Of a stretch of 64,000 nucleotides of DNA, positions 48,263-60,031 are shown piece by piece. The notes under the pieces are model-generated. The model was not told the DNA's origin. It did no database searches and saw only the letters and a program-made list of their open reading frames with translations. The stretch is taken from the NCBI RefSeq assembly GCF_047511655.1, contig NC_133397.1, forward strand, positions 40,872,001 to 40,936,000. The letters are read 5' to 3'. The position numbers and the translations under genes were made by a program. This DNA is from Castor canadensis (taxonomy: Eukaryota; Chordata; Mammalia; Rodentia; Castoridae). Numbering within the stretch: position 1 is the stretch's first letter; every line of letters starts with the position of its first letter.

Positions 48263-48499
48263 GTAATGTCATGGTTCTATTCATGTTTTTGTCTTGTTCT
48301 TCCAGTTGGTATATACAACTTTCCCAGATCTCTTGTATTTGGAAGGCTGGAAGGACCCAGACTTTGAAATAGAGCCTTGGTTTCACTGGGTTTTTTTTGT
48401 TGTTGTTGTTATTGGTCTTTTTTTTTTTTTTTTAACTACAGCTATATAAAGCTTGTAGATTAAACAGAATAAATCTCATTTCTAAATTTAAAAAAGAAA
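48263..48499 (+). pseudogene. 5'-truncated retrocopy of an mRNA 3' UTR, nested in a SINE
   Basis: 237 bp between perfect 13-bp duplications (48250-48262 and 48500-48512). It ends AATAAA (48468-48473), about 16 nt, then an A-rich tail: the hallmarks of L1-driven reverse transcription of a polyadenylated mRNA. Source gene not recognised. Internal T-runs and (GTT)n at about 48391-48434. Confidence 0.72.
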
Positions 48500-48512
48500 A
48501 AAAGCAAAATAC

Positions 48513-48600
48513 AAACAACAGGGCAGGATATATAGCTCAAGTGGTAAAGCACTTGCCTGTTATGCACAAGGCCCAGAGTTCAATCCCCAGTGAGCCCAAA
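48513..48600 (+). repeat. ID half of the split SINE
   Basis: 'atagctcaagtggtaaagca', 'cttgcctgttatgcacaagg', 'gttcaatccccagtgagccc'. It continues the B1 part at 48152-48262 once the insert is removed. Confidence 0.85.
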
Positions 48601-49274
48601 GAAGATAATGGAACCATAAGAGTCAGAGTGTTAATGAACTGCAGGTTTGTGGTCAAAGGCTCATTGTGTCAGGGGCAGCGGGGAAGATGAGAATTGGTAG
48701 CATGGGAGGAAGTGGTCAGAGGTTAAGATGTTTGAAGTCAAAAACTTTGAAGGTCATGTAGGCAGATGAGATGGTCAAGGAGCCCAGGTCTTCAGTGGGC
48801 CATCTGTGGCGGACAGGAGAGGTGTGGAGAGGAACCCAGTAAGTGAAAGAGCAGGAAATGTGTGCTGGCAACCCCAAGGCCAGAGTGAAGTCCAAACCCA
48901 TAGCCAGTGTCCCCAGCACTCTATACCACTAACCACTATGAGCATTGCAAGTTATCTCTTGGTGATACAGGCTTCTTCATTCTTAAAATGGAGACATGAA
49001 TAATGCATACCTGACCTCAGGTACAATGTGCATCCCAGAGTGAGACAGTTTCCATACAGTCATCTGTTCAGCATACAACCCAGCCTCTGCTGGACCACTC
49101 AGTGCACTTGGGGCCTGCAAATGGTGCAGCGTGCACTGCCCACTACTGCCTTGTTATGCACTTCTGAATCACCTGATAATCTGATATTAGGGACTGAGGC
49201 TGCCTCAGTCATTAGGGGCTTTGTGAAGGGGGCAACAGCAGTAACAGGGGCTTTCTGCACTGCAAGTTTCATTT

Positions 49275-52200
49275 CATTTCAAATGCACCAGGATGCCTGG
49301 CTGTGAAGAGAGCCCCACAGGTAACTCAGTCACTGGAGCTTTTTTTTTTTTTTTAAAACAAAGTGAATCATCATCTGGTTTGTAAGGAGAAGTTCTCATA
49401 TTTACTTTTTTTTTTTTTAACAGGTGCTCAGGTAGAATTGAGAATCTCAGCCATTCACTTAAATTTGTATTCATTCCAAAAATAATATTTCTGGAGCTCC
49501 TCCCATGTGCCTGCTACATCCTGTGCCTGGAGTAGGAGGAAGAAAAGGAACCAGGGAGACAGGGTCTTCATTTTGTAGGAACCCAGAATCTGTCAAGGGA
49601 GGCAGATGTTAACCTAGTAATCACACCAGTAATTACATGTCACGCAACAGGAAGCATGGGGTTGACAGGGAGGATGCTGGCAGGGTCCCACGTCCTTCCT
49701 GAGGGGGGCAGGACCTCCTTCCCTCCTGCCCCTGGGGCTTCCAGGCCTCCTTCAGAATTGGCTCACATGCTACCTCAGCTTCCTCTCCTGGCCTCCCAAT
49801 AATCCAAAACTGCATGGCCTCCAAACTGTTGCCTGCCTCACAGGAAGTGCTGAACAACTCAGAGCAAGCAGCATCTCAGTCCTGCAGCATTCTGTCAGGT
49901 CCTGGTGTTAGCAGCTAAACAAGCTCGCAGGAGGCGCTCTGAGTTCAGAACACTTGGCAGCAGGGAAACAGATCTCGGCCATTTGGAATGGATCAGAGGA
50001 AGTCACATGGAGTACGAGATTCAGGATTTGCATGCATAGCGACTATAACTTTCCAGAAAGCTGGGACACCCGAGTCCAATAAAAGCTCCCCCAAGTATTT
50101 CTGGAGGTATTGTGGAGGTGCTGGGCTGTGTGGGTAGGTGTGGCTTTTCTTGGTTTGTGGAATTACATTTTGTTACTGAGAAAACTTCCACCAAATTTGT
50201 GAACCAATGTCCAGTTTCCAAGGAGTGTGTCCTGGGTACATAGATGAAAGGAGGTGGAACTGTGGGTCCAGAGGCAAAATTTAGGGATGGGATGTCCCAA
50301 GGCTCAAGGATGCAGCTAAGGCCAGGGCCAGAGGCGAAATCTAAGTCAGTGAGAGAAATGGGATCAGAAGCCAGGACTTTTTATTCAAGATTGAGCTTTC
50401 TGCACCACCATCCTGGTTTGGTTTTACTACAGGGATTCTGGCTTGGCCAGGCATCCTGTGGGGCCTCAGGCAGGGTCAGGATAAAGACTCAGCTGACTCA
50501 GAGAATCATGGGAACAGCACCAGCACCTAGGGGTGCTACCCAGACTGAATGAGCCAGCTGCCCCGCTGCACACCTGCCAGTAGCCACCAAGAGATCCTTA
50601 AACCACGATCCTGGGCAGACTCTTCCCTCGGACCAGCCTTCCTGCAGGAGGTTGGGTCCCAAGCTGTTCACGTTCCCAACCTTCCTTGTGGGTGTGATCT
50701 TCTTGCAGTGAGGCTTTTTTGGTTATTTCGTTTTCTCTCCTGCTTTTCCATGTCAGACCTCAGATCATGGGGTCCCCTCTCTGGGCAGGAACTTAATTGT
50801 AATGGGCCTCCCAAGTTCCCGTTACCACAAGCTCCCAGAGTTCTAGTGAGCTGTATGTGCAACACCATGCTCTGCTTAGCGGTCTCCCAGAGAGTCTTAG
50901 GCTGTGAAGGATGGAAAGTAGGCAGCCTCATTTTAGTGTAGCCACGGAGGCTGCAAGGAGCATGGCATGGCCTGATCCCAGCCTCCCTAACCTGTGCTCC
51001 AGTACTTGCTGACACCTCTTTCCCACTCCTCTACTCCTGCCAGACTCAGAGTAGGTTGTGGATCTTCCCACTGTATAGTGCACAATTCAGGGAAAGCAGA
51101 GAAGATCCTAGAAAGTCAGGAGCCTTGATCCTCGATTCTTCCAGGGACTGACTTGCTCTGTGCTGTCAAGAAAGTCACTTAACCTCTCTGAGAAGATATC
51201 ATCTTCTTTGCTATCCTAGGAATTTGGACAAGCATAGACAGTGACACAGTAAAGTGGTCACACAATCCATGGTGACAAAAGGGGGATGGGGGATGGGGAG
51301 TCAGCCAGAGGGACTGATGAAGTTTGGTTCCTAGAACACAGGCCCTGGCTGCTAGTAAAGAGGAGTCTGGGGTAGGGGGAGCTGCCGGCAAGCCCTGTAG
51401 CCTCCTTTCACCCTTGATCCTATTGTGCCCCAGGAGGCTCCTGCTTGGGACCAAGTCCCTGTTGCTTTCTGCATATCAGGGGAGCTGTGGTGCTGGCATG
51501 GAGGGTGCAGCACCCTGGCTCCTGCCCCCAACAGGCTGCTCGCTGCAGCCATCCTCCGGTGCCTGTCCCACAGTCCTGACACCAGACCCACCTCAGGGAT
51601 GTTGAGCAGGGCCTGACCTTGGCCAGGAATTGACCTCTGTTTCCTCTTGGCTTCACGACCTCCTCCTCCTAAGCCTAAGCACTGCCAAGAGGACTCAGGA
51701 CACTCGGGGAACAAGGAGTTCGGATCTGGGGCTGAGGACAGAGAAGCACTGGACAGCACTGTCTAACCAACCATTCAATCACTCAGTCAGTCACTAGATC
51801 TTTAAATGATCATGCCCCATATGCATGGGTATGAAGCATCATGGGTAATGATGAAGACACTCTAATTGAAGACCCAAAGAAAATGCATTTTAAAGAGCAC
51901 CCTTCCAGGACAGTGGTGTAACAGCATAGGACAGCAACATACTCAAGAGACAGTGGCCAAGACATACCACAAATGCGGCAGCTGTAGGAGTGCAGAGACC
52001 CAGAGGGTCCTGCACAGGAGGGTGTAGCCTGGTAACCTGCAGTGGATGAGGAGTGCCTCTGTCTCCGCCCTGCACAGAGAGGTAGTGCAGGCCTCACCAA
52101 CAGGTGTACCTAAGTCTGGGCTACAGCTGCTGCTTTGGGGTCTACCAGTGTGGACACAGGAATTAGCTACTTTAATCTCCAACCCCATGGAGCAAGAACT

Positions 52201-52725
52201 ATTGCTACCCTCACCAGAAACAGAGGCAGGGAGAAGTGTATCCCCTCACCAGGAGTACACCGCTTGGAAGAGGCAGAACTAGGCCTGGAACCCAGGCAGG
52301 TAGATTGTAGAGTTGCTTTGTTTGGAGTCTCTACCAACCCACCCTGGCAGAGGTAAGACAACAGTCCTCCCTTCTTTAAGAAATGAAGAAATCCAGCCTC
52401 CAGGTGGTGATGTATCCTGCCCAAAGCCACACAGTGAGTGGGGGTGTGGGGACAGGCCCCCAGACAGTGACTCACTGCTCTTCCCTACACCCTGGCTCTC
52501 AAGCATGGCAGAGGGACCAACAGTCTAGGCAGAGCTAGGAGGTTGTGAGGAATGCAAAATTGCAGGTTTCACCCTAGATCCACTGAGCAGAAACCTGAAT
52601 GGTGACAAGATTGCAGGTGACTCCCCTGCATGTTATGGTGTGAGAAACACTGCTGTGTAACTCACCTTTCCAATCTGCAACATCTGTTATCCTGCATTCA
52701 AGGACATTATAAAACTTGAAATGGT
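49275..52725. other. Intronic sequence, no gene seen
   Basis: Two T-runs (49341-49355, 49406-49419) with A-rich partners on the other strand; MIR-like text at 51130-51195 ('agtcacttaacctctctgag') and 52365-52445 (reversed). The overlapping short frames at 51300-51760 and 52100-52500 look like GC-rich chance. Confidence 0.45.
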
Positions 52726-52735
52726 AAGATTCTGG

Positions 52736-52820
52736 GTTTTGCAGCACTGGGGGTTGAATTCAGGGCCTTGTGTACGCTAGACAAATGCTGAACCACTTGA
52801 GCTATAGCTCCAGCATGAAA
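52736..52820 (-). repeat. ID-like SINE with 10-bp TSD
   Basis: 'gggggttgaattcagggcct', 'acaaatgctgaaccacttga', 'gctatagctccagc'. 'aagattctgg' at 52726-52735 and 52825-52834. Confidence 0.9.
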
Positions 52821-53660
52821 TTACAAGATTCTGGATGTTCCACTGGAGTTACTTTGGGATGAGTCCTCTGGGACCCAGGGAAGCAGATGGAGCTGATCCT
52901 TCAAAGGACCAGCTGGTCACCAATGACCTGCTAATGAGCTGGTATCTTAGCCCCACGCTGGGAGTTGTCCAAGCCTGGGGATAACGCTGGAAGACAAAGC
53001 CTAGTTGTCCCTAAGGAACTCAGGCAGTTGCCTAGGGATGGGCAGGGTTTAATGTATAACTTCCTGGGGCCAGAGCAGTGGCAGCAAGAGCCAGCCAAGG
53101 AGCCTCAGTTCTCCCTTCACCATTGCCTCCTCTGCACTGCGATGCTCCTGTGGTTTCAAGATCTCCATCTTCCCCAATTCCGCCCCCCACCCCCCCAAAT
53201 ATGGAAAGTCTGCTATTGTGAGGATCAGAGGCTGGATCTCTCCTGGCACAGCCTCCCAGTCTCTACACACATTCCAGTTTGCTGGCTGCTAGCCTGTGCA
53301 GGAATCCCAATGCTGGAGATGTCAGTGGAGCTGGACAGAGACAAGGGAAGGGCCAGAGAGCTTGGGAAAGACCTGGTGCTGGGATTGACCTCAGGAACAG
53401 ACCAATGGCCTTGGCTGACTCCCAGCTGCTCTGAATCTGAGGCAGCCAAGCAAGGCAAGGGAGTTCCGCCAGGGGTTGGGGGCATTTATTGAACTCTGCC
53501 TCCAAACACGGACTTGGGGGTCAAGCCATCAGCTTCATCTCAGCACATTTTTGCAAACAAGTTCTCCCCCTTTCTTCTTCATATACAGCTGAACACTTAC
53601 CCCTTCTGGAAGCCTAGGTACCCACATGGCTAGATTCTGTATGTGTCTCCCCATTTGAGC

Positions 53661-53735
53661 AGTGAGAGAGAGAGAGAGACATACAGACAGACAGACAGAG
53701 ACAGAGAGACACAGAGACAAACAAAGACAGAGAGC
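53661..53735 (+). repeat. (GA)n/(GACA)n microsatellite
   Basis: GA run followed by ACAG/ACAGAGAG units; produces low-complexity frames on both strands. Confidence 0.9.
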
Positions 53736-53804
53736 ACCAGCAAGTATATAAGTAGGGGCATATCTAGTTTCAGAAATATTGATAAAACTCTTTCAGAACT
53801 TGAG

Positions 53805-53890
53805 CTCTCAGTTAGTACACCTCTGAAATGCTGTATAACTTTGCGCAAATTCTGGCCCTCTCTGTGCCTTGTGTAAAATGAAGAAAGAAG
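53805..53890 (+). repeat. MIR remnant
   Basis: 'ctgtataactttgcgcaaat', 'tctctgtgccttgtgtaaaa' are diverged MIR text. Confidence 0.45.
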
Positions 53891-54544
53891 CTAAATTGGC
53901 CCTTTCCAGGCTGGTCTTGGAGGTGCTCTAGGGCTCCTCAGATTAAAAACTTTCAGGGAGAAGACAGCATTCGAGGGGTGGCCCAATCATCTGGGCTCTG
54001 GTCCCCACTCCCAGTCAGAGCAGCTTTGCTACTGTCTGTTTTCTACAACCTGCTGACTTTTGTTGACAAAATGGTGTAAATGTTTGGGGAAAGTTCTGGA
54101 GGGCCATTAGGGTGCTTCCAGCTGGAATACTCTATAGCGGATACATTTGCTCCATTTGGCCCAATTCTGGGCAATTCAGGATGGGGCCCTTGAGCACCAG
54201 CAGGACTGAGTGGAAGAATGCTCCCCCTCAGCTGGCATGGCCTAGTGACAGCAGCAGACCATGCTGGGAGCCCAGGGAACAGGAAGGAAGAGGGTCCCAG
54301 TGCCCTCTCTTGACAGCCTGGCAGTTGCCCTTGCCCTTCACCAGTTCACCTAACACTTCCCAGAGGAAGCAGCTCTCCTCAAAGCAAAGGAGACTGCAGA
54401 GACCAGACCACCACCTGGTACAGCAGGCTTGGCCCCTGGAAATGAAAACCAGAGGATGCGTGGCCTGCTTCCAGGGAGCAGTGGCTGGACAGCTGTCTAA
54501 TATCTGCTAGACTGTGTAGAAGCAGAGGCTCAGCTTGGGAGAAA

Positions 54545-54790
54545 ACAGACAGTCTTTCACTCCAACAGGGCTGGCACAAGCAGTACCTACTGACTCAGCA
54601 GTTTCACTGCTAGAAACTCATCCCAAGGAGATACTACAGAAGGAAAAGGCCATATGTAGAAATACAATCATTGTGGCATTATTCAAAATAGCCCAAACTG
54701 CAAACCACCCAGTTACCCAGTACTTCTAGACGGAGCATCAACTAGATGGAATATTATGCACCCATTAAAATCAGCATGTAAGGCCATGTG
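54545..54790 (+). mobile_element. L1 3'-end remnant
   Basis: 'gactcagcagtttcactgct', 'aatcattgtggcattattca', 'atggaatattatgcacccat' occur in the order of old L1 3' regions. Non-coding. Confidence 0.7.
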
Positions 54791-56197
54791 AACCGTGGAA
54801 CCAACACTGATTAGAAAATGCTAATGGAAGAGAAGCAGCAAAGCCCACATGGCTTAGTCCCCTTCCTTTTCCCTATAAAAGGTAGGACAAAGAACTTCAG
54901 GGGCACCTATAGAAATGAAGAGGTATGTTAGGGCAGTGGTGTTAGGAGTGATTTGTTTTCTGATTCACTTGATGACTATTTACTATGTGCTGGGTCCAGT
55001 GCTGAGTGCTAAGGATAGAAAATTTATTTCCTGCTCTCCATCTCCAGCTTTAAATCCAGTGGTATGTTTTTCCCCTTCAATGGCCTTTAAGTCTGTCATA
55101 GCAAGTTATAATAAAAACAAGTTAGTGAGACAATGCAGTAAGGAAAGGTGCTCTTTTCCTTCCGGATAACCATGTTTCATTTCAGGTGTCAGAAACACCT
55201 CTGGCTGCCTTACATACATGTTAGAAGAAACCTGACTGTAAATGTGGTAGTGACATTTCAATCTTATAATGTCTTAGTTTCCTATACAGCAAAAACATTA
55301 AAAAAAAAAAAACCCATGTTAAAAAAAGAGGAAAAAAAGTTAGGACTTGTTACTAATCTCGTGGCTGAATAATTAAGTATGCCTAATTCTGAAAGTAGCA
55401 AGCTAAATTATGCAGTGCCAAAAGCAACAACTCTCATACCTACACCATCTCATTTATACCGGCATGGTTTTAGCTTTACAGCTAAAAAATGCTGCCAGAA
55501 AACCTAATAAAAGGAAGCAAAAATATTTCGGTTTCTATCAAGCTGCCATTTCAGAAAGACTTTTAAATATGTTCTTCCCTATGTGTAAAGCTGACAGCAG
55601 ATGCATAATTAAAATCCCAGTGGAGAACTTCCTTTTAATCCTTTCAAAGTAAACTAATAAAACATCCTTTAGCATGTGAAATGATGGATTAATATTTTTT
55701 GGATTGTTTTGAATATCTCTGAGCTAGAGTGTTGCCTCCAAAAACATGGTTTAGATCTAGAAGAACACGAACCACTGTCTTCATCTTTAGTTCATATGAT
55801 CACAGGAGATGCGGATAACGACGTGCCAAAGGCCACACATGCATCTGCCATGAGTTACGTTTGTCTTGGATGTTTGTTAAATGAAGGAATTAATAAGTGG
55901 ATGCAGCCACATTAAAACAAACTTCATTTCAACCCCCAGGGAAAATGTCACATAGAATAAATGGGAGAAATAATAATCACCCAGGGTTTCAGCTCCATAT
56001 AAACAATCAGTATGAATAATTTAGACCACAAAGTGGATTTTTCATTTTCCTTGAGCTACTCAGATTGACTTTCTACATAGCCTCAACTACTGCTGAATAA
56101 TCACAGGCAAGTTTTCCTGCTGGGTCTGTACCATGTGGACATGTGAGTTTACACAACTGCAAACTGCCAGCTCTGAATATAGGGCCCTGTTCAAGTC
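54791..56197. other. AT-rich, SINE-free intronic block, no gene seen
   Basis: The longest SINE-free AT-rich stretch near the 5' end of the intron. Frames of 60-84 codons have no family features. It contains an A-run at about 55301-55312. Candidate region for conserved non-coding elements. Confidence 0.45.
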
Positions 56198-56212
56198 AAA
56201 TGTCAGGACACA

Positions 56213-56317
56213 GGGCTGGGGGTTGTGGCTCAAGTGGTAGAGTCTAGGAAGCATGGAAATCCTGAGTTCGAATCCTAGTACCACCAAAAGCAAAAGACCA
56301 AACAAAACAAAAAAACT
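56213..56317 (+). repeat. ID-like SINE with perfect 15-bp TSD
   Basis: 'gttgtggctcaagtggtaga', 'gagttcgaatcctagtacca', A/C-rich tail; 'aaatgtcaggacaca' at 56198-56212 and 56318-56332. Confidence 0.95.
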
Positions 56318-56517
56318 AAATGTCAGGACACACATTCCATCTCATTATGATGTCCCATCTGACCTTGAGTATACATGGCCAAATGGAACATTTCTTTGCG
56401 TCTCCCACGAGTTGAGGGCCTGTTCTGCCCTTCTTTCCTTCCCCTGTACACATGCGGTCAAGAATGTCAGTGTGCACACACATGTATTTGCTCTTGTGCA
56501 AAAGAAGGCAGAATAGT

Positions 56518-56729
56518 TGGATACGGTGACATAGGTGGCACATGCCTGTCATCCCAGCTATGTGGGAAACATAAAATAGGATTGTGGTCTAGGCTGGCCC
56601 AGGCAAAAAGTGAGACCCTATCTCAAAAATAACCAAAGCAAAGACTGCTAGAGGCATGGCTCAAGTGGTAGAGAAGGCCCTGACTCCCTCAAAGCCCAGT
56701 AATGCAAAAAAAAAAAAAAAAAAAAAAAA
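56518..56729 (+). repeat. Composite B1-ID SINE
   Basis: 'gtggcacatgcctgtcatcc', 'gtgagaccctatctcaaaaa', ID with central deletion ('ggctcaagtggtagagaagg'), about 25-A tail. Confidence 0.9.
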
Positions 56730-56921
56730 GATGGCAGGAAGTAGAAGGCTTCTTTCTGTCCTTTGGCCAGAGTTTACTTGCTAGTGCCCAGACCTTACTC
56801 ATCCTGGCTCTTGCCTGCTCCACCGTTTAGGGCCTACAGATACTTCTAACTCATCTGACCTGTAGGGTTGGTGTGATCCTTCAAATTTTCTCTGGAATTA
56901 ATCAGTCCCTGCCCTGGTGTC

Positions 56922-56955
56922 TGTCTGTCTGTCTCTCTCTCACATACACACAGAC
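56922..56955 (+). repeat. (GTCT)n/(CT)n microsatellite
   Basis: Short run of GTCT and CT units followed by CACA. Confidence 0.85.
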
Positions 56956-57044
56956 AGTATTATTGTGAAATACTTCAATCTCAGATGAGACTATGCACCA
57001 ATTACATGCATGAAATTAAGTGGAACATGCGTTGTGTAACTTGG

Positions 57045-57110
57045 GCCTATCTGAGCCCTTCATTAGCTGTGTAGTCTTGGACAAGTCCCTTAACACTATG
57101 CCACATGGGC
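57045..57110 (+). repeat. MIR remnant
   Basis: 'ttagctgtgtagtcttggac aagtcccttaacact' is MIR core text. Confidence 0.65.
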
Positions 57111-57199
57111 TTGGACCAAAAGTCTCCCTGTCCGGAGACTTTAGCGAGAATGACCAAGATGTGATCCAGCTGCCCATCTTGGAGTGCCCTTTAACTTTG

Positions 57200-59979
57200 G
57201 CCATGTAGAATAAGCGCTAATCTTTCAAAATATAGTTCTGTGCCTGACACACATAATACTGCTTATTTGTGAAATGAATGGTTAGCTATACTAAAGACAA
57301 GATGAATCATTTAGCTAATAAGATTCAAAAATGGAATGTCCTGTTTGATTAGGCAGGATGAACAGCTGACCAAATCATTTTGGTCTCCTGAATTCCTCAC
57401 TGCATAAACCATAAGCACGGTGGTATTCACTGATCCAATAAAACCGAATGTGTGCTCATTTTTCTCTTTAATGAATGAGGTGGCATACAAAGAACCTGAC
57501 TATCCATTTATATCTGAGCTTTGGCTCCCTGAGCTGTTGAATTCCTTAAAGCACCAGTAATAATAATACTTGTCTCTGAGGCCTCAGGACATTGAAGAGA
57601 AAGGAACAATATAAGCAGAAGAGAAACTGACATGTGGGTCTTTACTTAAATCTCATCCAAGTGCATTTTTCAAAGAGAAGGCTGAAATGATAATCATGCT
57701 ATCTGGGGACTCAGCAGAACTTATCCATCTGACAGAAGTGACCAATTTAAGACACTACCACAGAATGCCACAGCAGGTGGACAGCTGACAGAGCCTCTGC
57801 TAACTCAGGGCCCGTTCAAGCCCAAACTGTCCTCAGGCTGATTTGAATATTTCCTGTGGGTTTTGCAAGCAATGTTCTGGGTCATTTAAACAAGGCCACA
57901 CGCTTCAGTGTGGCATTCCCACAGTGTGGCCTTCCCACACTGCTTGCTTACATCTAAAACCACAAATCAAGGAAGAGAACATGGTTCCTTTCTGCTTGGT
58001 AAAAAAAACAAAAAAACAAAAAAACCCAATCCTGCCAGTAGATTAAAGGCGGAGGCATGGAACAATTTTTCAACATGCTGATTTGATTTTGTACACAGAG
58101 TTGAGAGAGAAGCTCTGGAAGCCACAGCTCTGAAAGAGCAATAAATGGAAGATTGATGGGAGCTCATCAGAGAGGCACGGTGACCACAGGTCACTGGAAC
58201 GGGGATTTACCTGAATGGACTCCCAGCCTGTGTGGGAGATAACACTACCAACAGCTTCCTCTTTGGCCTGTGGGTTCCATTCGGAACCTAGAACACACCA
58301 CTTGGAAAAAAGATGCTGTGACACCTAATATGTTCATAGGTATGCCTCTAGGTGGAAGAAGCAAAAGTGTTTGATTACATTACAGAGGGAGAGCTCAAGT
58401 CAATAATGAGCTATGAATGCATGATGTCATCCTCCAGGACTAAGCATTCTTAGTACTTTTAAAGCACTTAGAGAAAAAAAAAACTCTAGTTGCTATAGCA
58501 ACTTGATGCAGTTCTTCAAAGGGGATTTTTTGAGGGGGTCATTTTATATCTTCAATCACCATAACAACATGATATAGTTTTTAAAGAGTATTTTTATCCA
58601 ATTTTGTGTATACTTTGGACTGGGGCCATATTTGCCTTTTCTATTTAAAATAATCAGATCCAGCATGACACATGGAAAAAAATCACTGACGATAAGAAAG
58701 CCCTTTCCCCAGACTGTACATATACACTCAGAGACATCTCTAGCTGCTCATATGCTGCGCACGCATGCAACCTCTCTCCCAGCCTCCAGCAGCTATATGA
58801 AGCGGCCTCCACTGGTCAGTCCATGCCCTCGGTTCTCACTGGTATATGGAACCAGCTCAGAACCCAGCCATGGAAAGCATATTTATGAACTCCTTCCTTC
58901 TCAGCTCTGTAAATACCGTCCCCTCCTCCCAAACTGCACCAGCCTGCCACAGAGCCTTAGGGTGACTAGTGTGACTAGCAGAGTGCCTTCTCCCACTCAA
59001 GCAAGACTTGCCAAGGTGAAAAACCTGTGTTTCTTCTGCACTCTGTATGGGTGAATAAATAAGGAGGAGGCCAGGGAAAGTATGTGCCAGGCAAAGAGGA
59101 AAGAGGTGGGGTGTGAGGCAGTGGTGGGAGGCTGCAATCTAGCCAGAAAGGGAGGGGCTTCAGAGTATCTACACAGCATTTTCCCTAAGGTTGAGAAAAC
59201 GTGAACTGTTTATACCAAAAGTGGCGAGCAGGGGTAATGAAAAGCACAGGGGAACTGTTCCTGCTCCTGGCTTCCCCTTGGCACCACTACTGATGGGGGA
59301 AAAAAGAGGGAAGGACAAAGAAAAGTGGTCAATAGGAGGGGACGCTGAGGTTGTTAGGAAGGAGAAAATCAAGGTGGGGAGGGAATGCAGAACATGGACG
59401 CAGAAATCCTGGCCTCAGACTAAAGACTAACAGACTTTCCTTGGAGGGGGTGGGGCGGTGTTAACTGTAGGAGAAACCGATGGAGGATATGTAGGGAAAG
59501 TGATTTCGGGCAAGTGGCACCCTCATCAGGGTAAAAGCTACTGAGGAGGAAATACAGGGTAAAAGAAGAAATGGGGAGGGAGGAGTGAGGAAGAAAAAGG
59601 AAATAAAAACTCTGAGAGTGAAGGGAAAAGAGGCTTTCCAAATCATCCGAGTGAGGCCACTGAGGCTGGGGGTGGGGGCGGGACGTGGGAAGGAACCAGC
59701 GGCCTTCGACAATTTCACAAATCCTCATACAGAGAACTGAGGCGCGAAGAGGTTGAGGCTGCAGCCCGAAAGCGCCAGACGCCTGGGTGAGGCTGTCTCC
59801 ATTTGGATCCACTGCCAGGCAAGTCACCGCAGGGTGGTCGCCACTCACGCCACCTCCCACGCCGAAAGTCAGCAAAGAGAAAGAGGCAGAAGGAACGGGA
59901 TAAGCGGAGAGGACAAAGCTTGACAAAGTAGGCATTAAGGCATTAGAGGGGAAAAGAGGAGTCAAGGGACACGGGGAAA
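57200..59979. other. SINE-free 5' part of the intron, no gene seen
   Basis: About 2.8 kb next to exon 1 without a recognisable SINE, AT-rich at 57200-58640 and purine-rich at 59180-59650. Frames are short. This low repeat density beside a CpG-island promoter suits regulatory DNA, but no site is identified with confidence. Confidence 0.4.
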
Positions 59980-60031
59980 GACAGCGAGTGAAAGGCTCAG
60001 AGGAAAGACGCGCGCGGGACGCGCGGCTCAC

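Larger units (their letters stand above)
18329..60031 (-). other. KCNK12: KCNK12 intron 1 (41.7 kb, phase 1)
   Basis: GT donor at 60031-60030 and AG acceptor at 18330-18329 on the minus strand. The intron splits the first glycine codon of pore filter 1. As I recall, this intron position is shared by many K2P genes, which supports the gene model. The intron carries most of the repeats listed here. I see no convincing nested gene in it on either strand: open frames inside it are short, interrupted, or overlap SINEs. Confidence 0.93.

Noticed and set aside
59420..60031. 203-codon minus-strand frame beginning at the intron donor
   Set aside because: It starts at the GTG of the splice donor and lies wholly in the intron; no family features.
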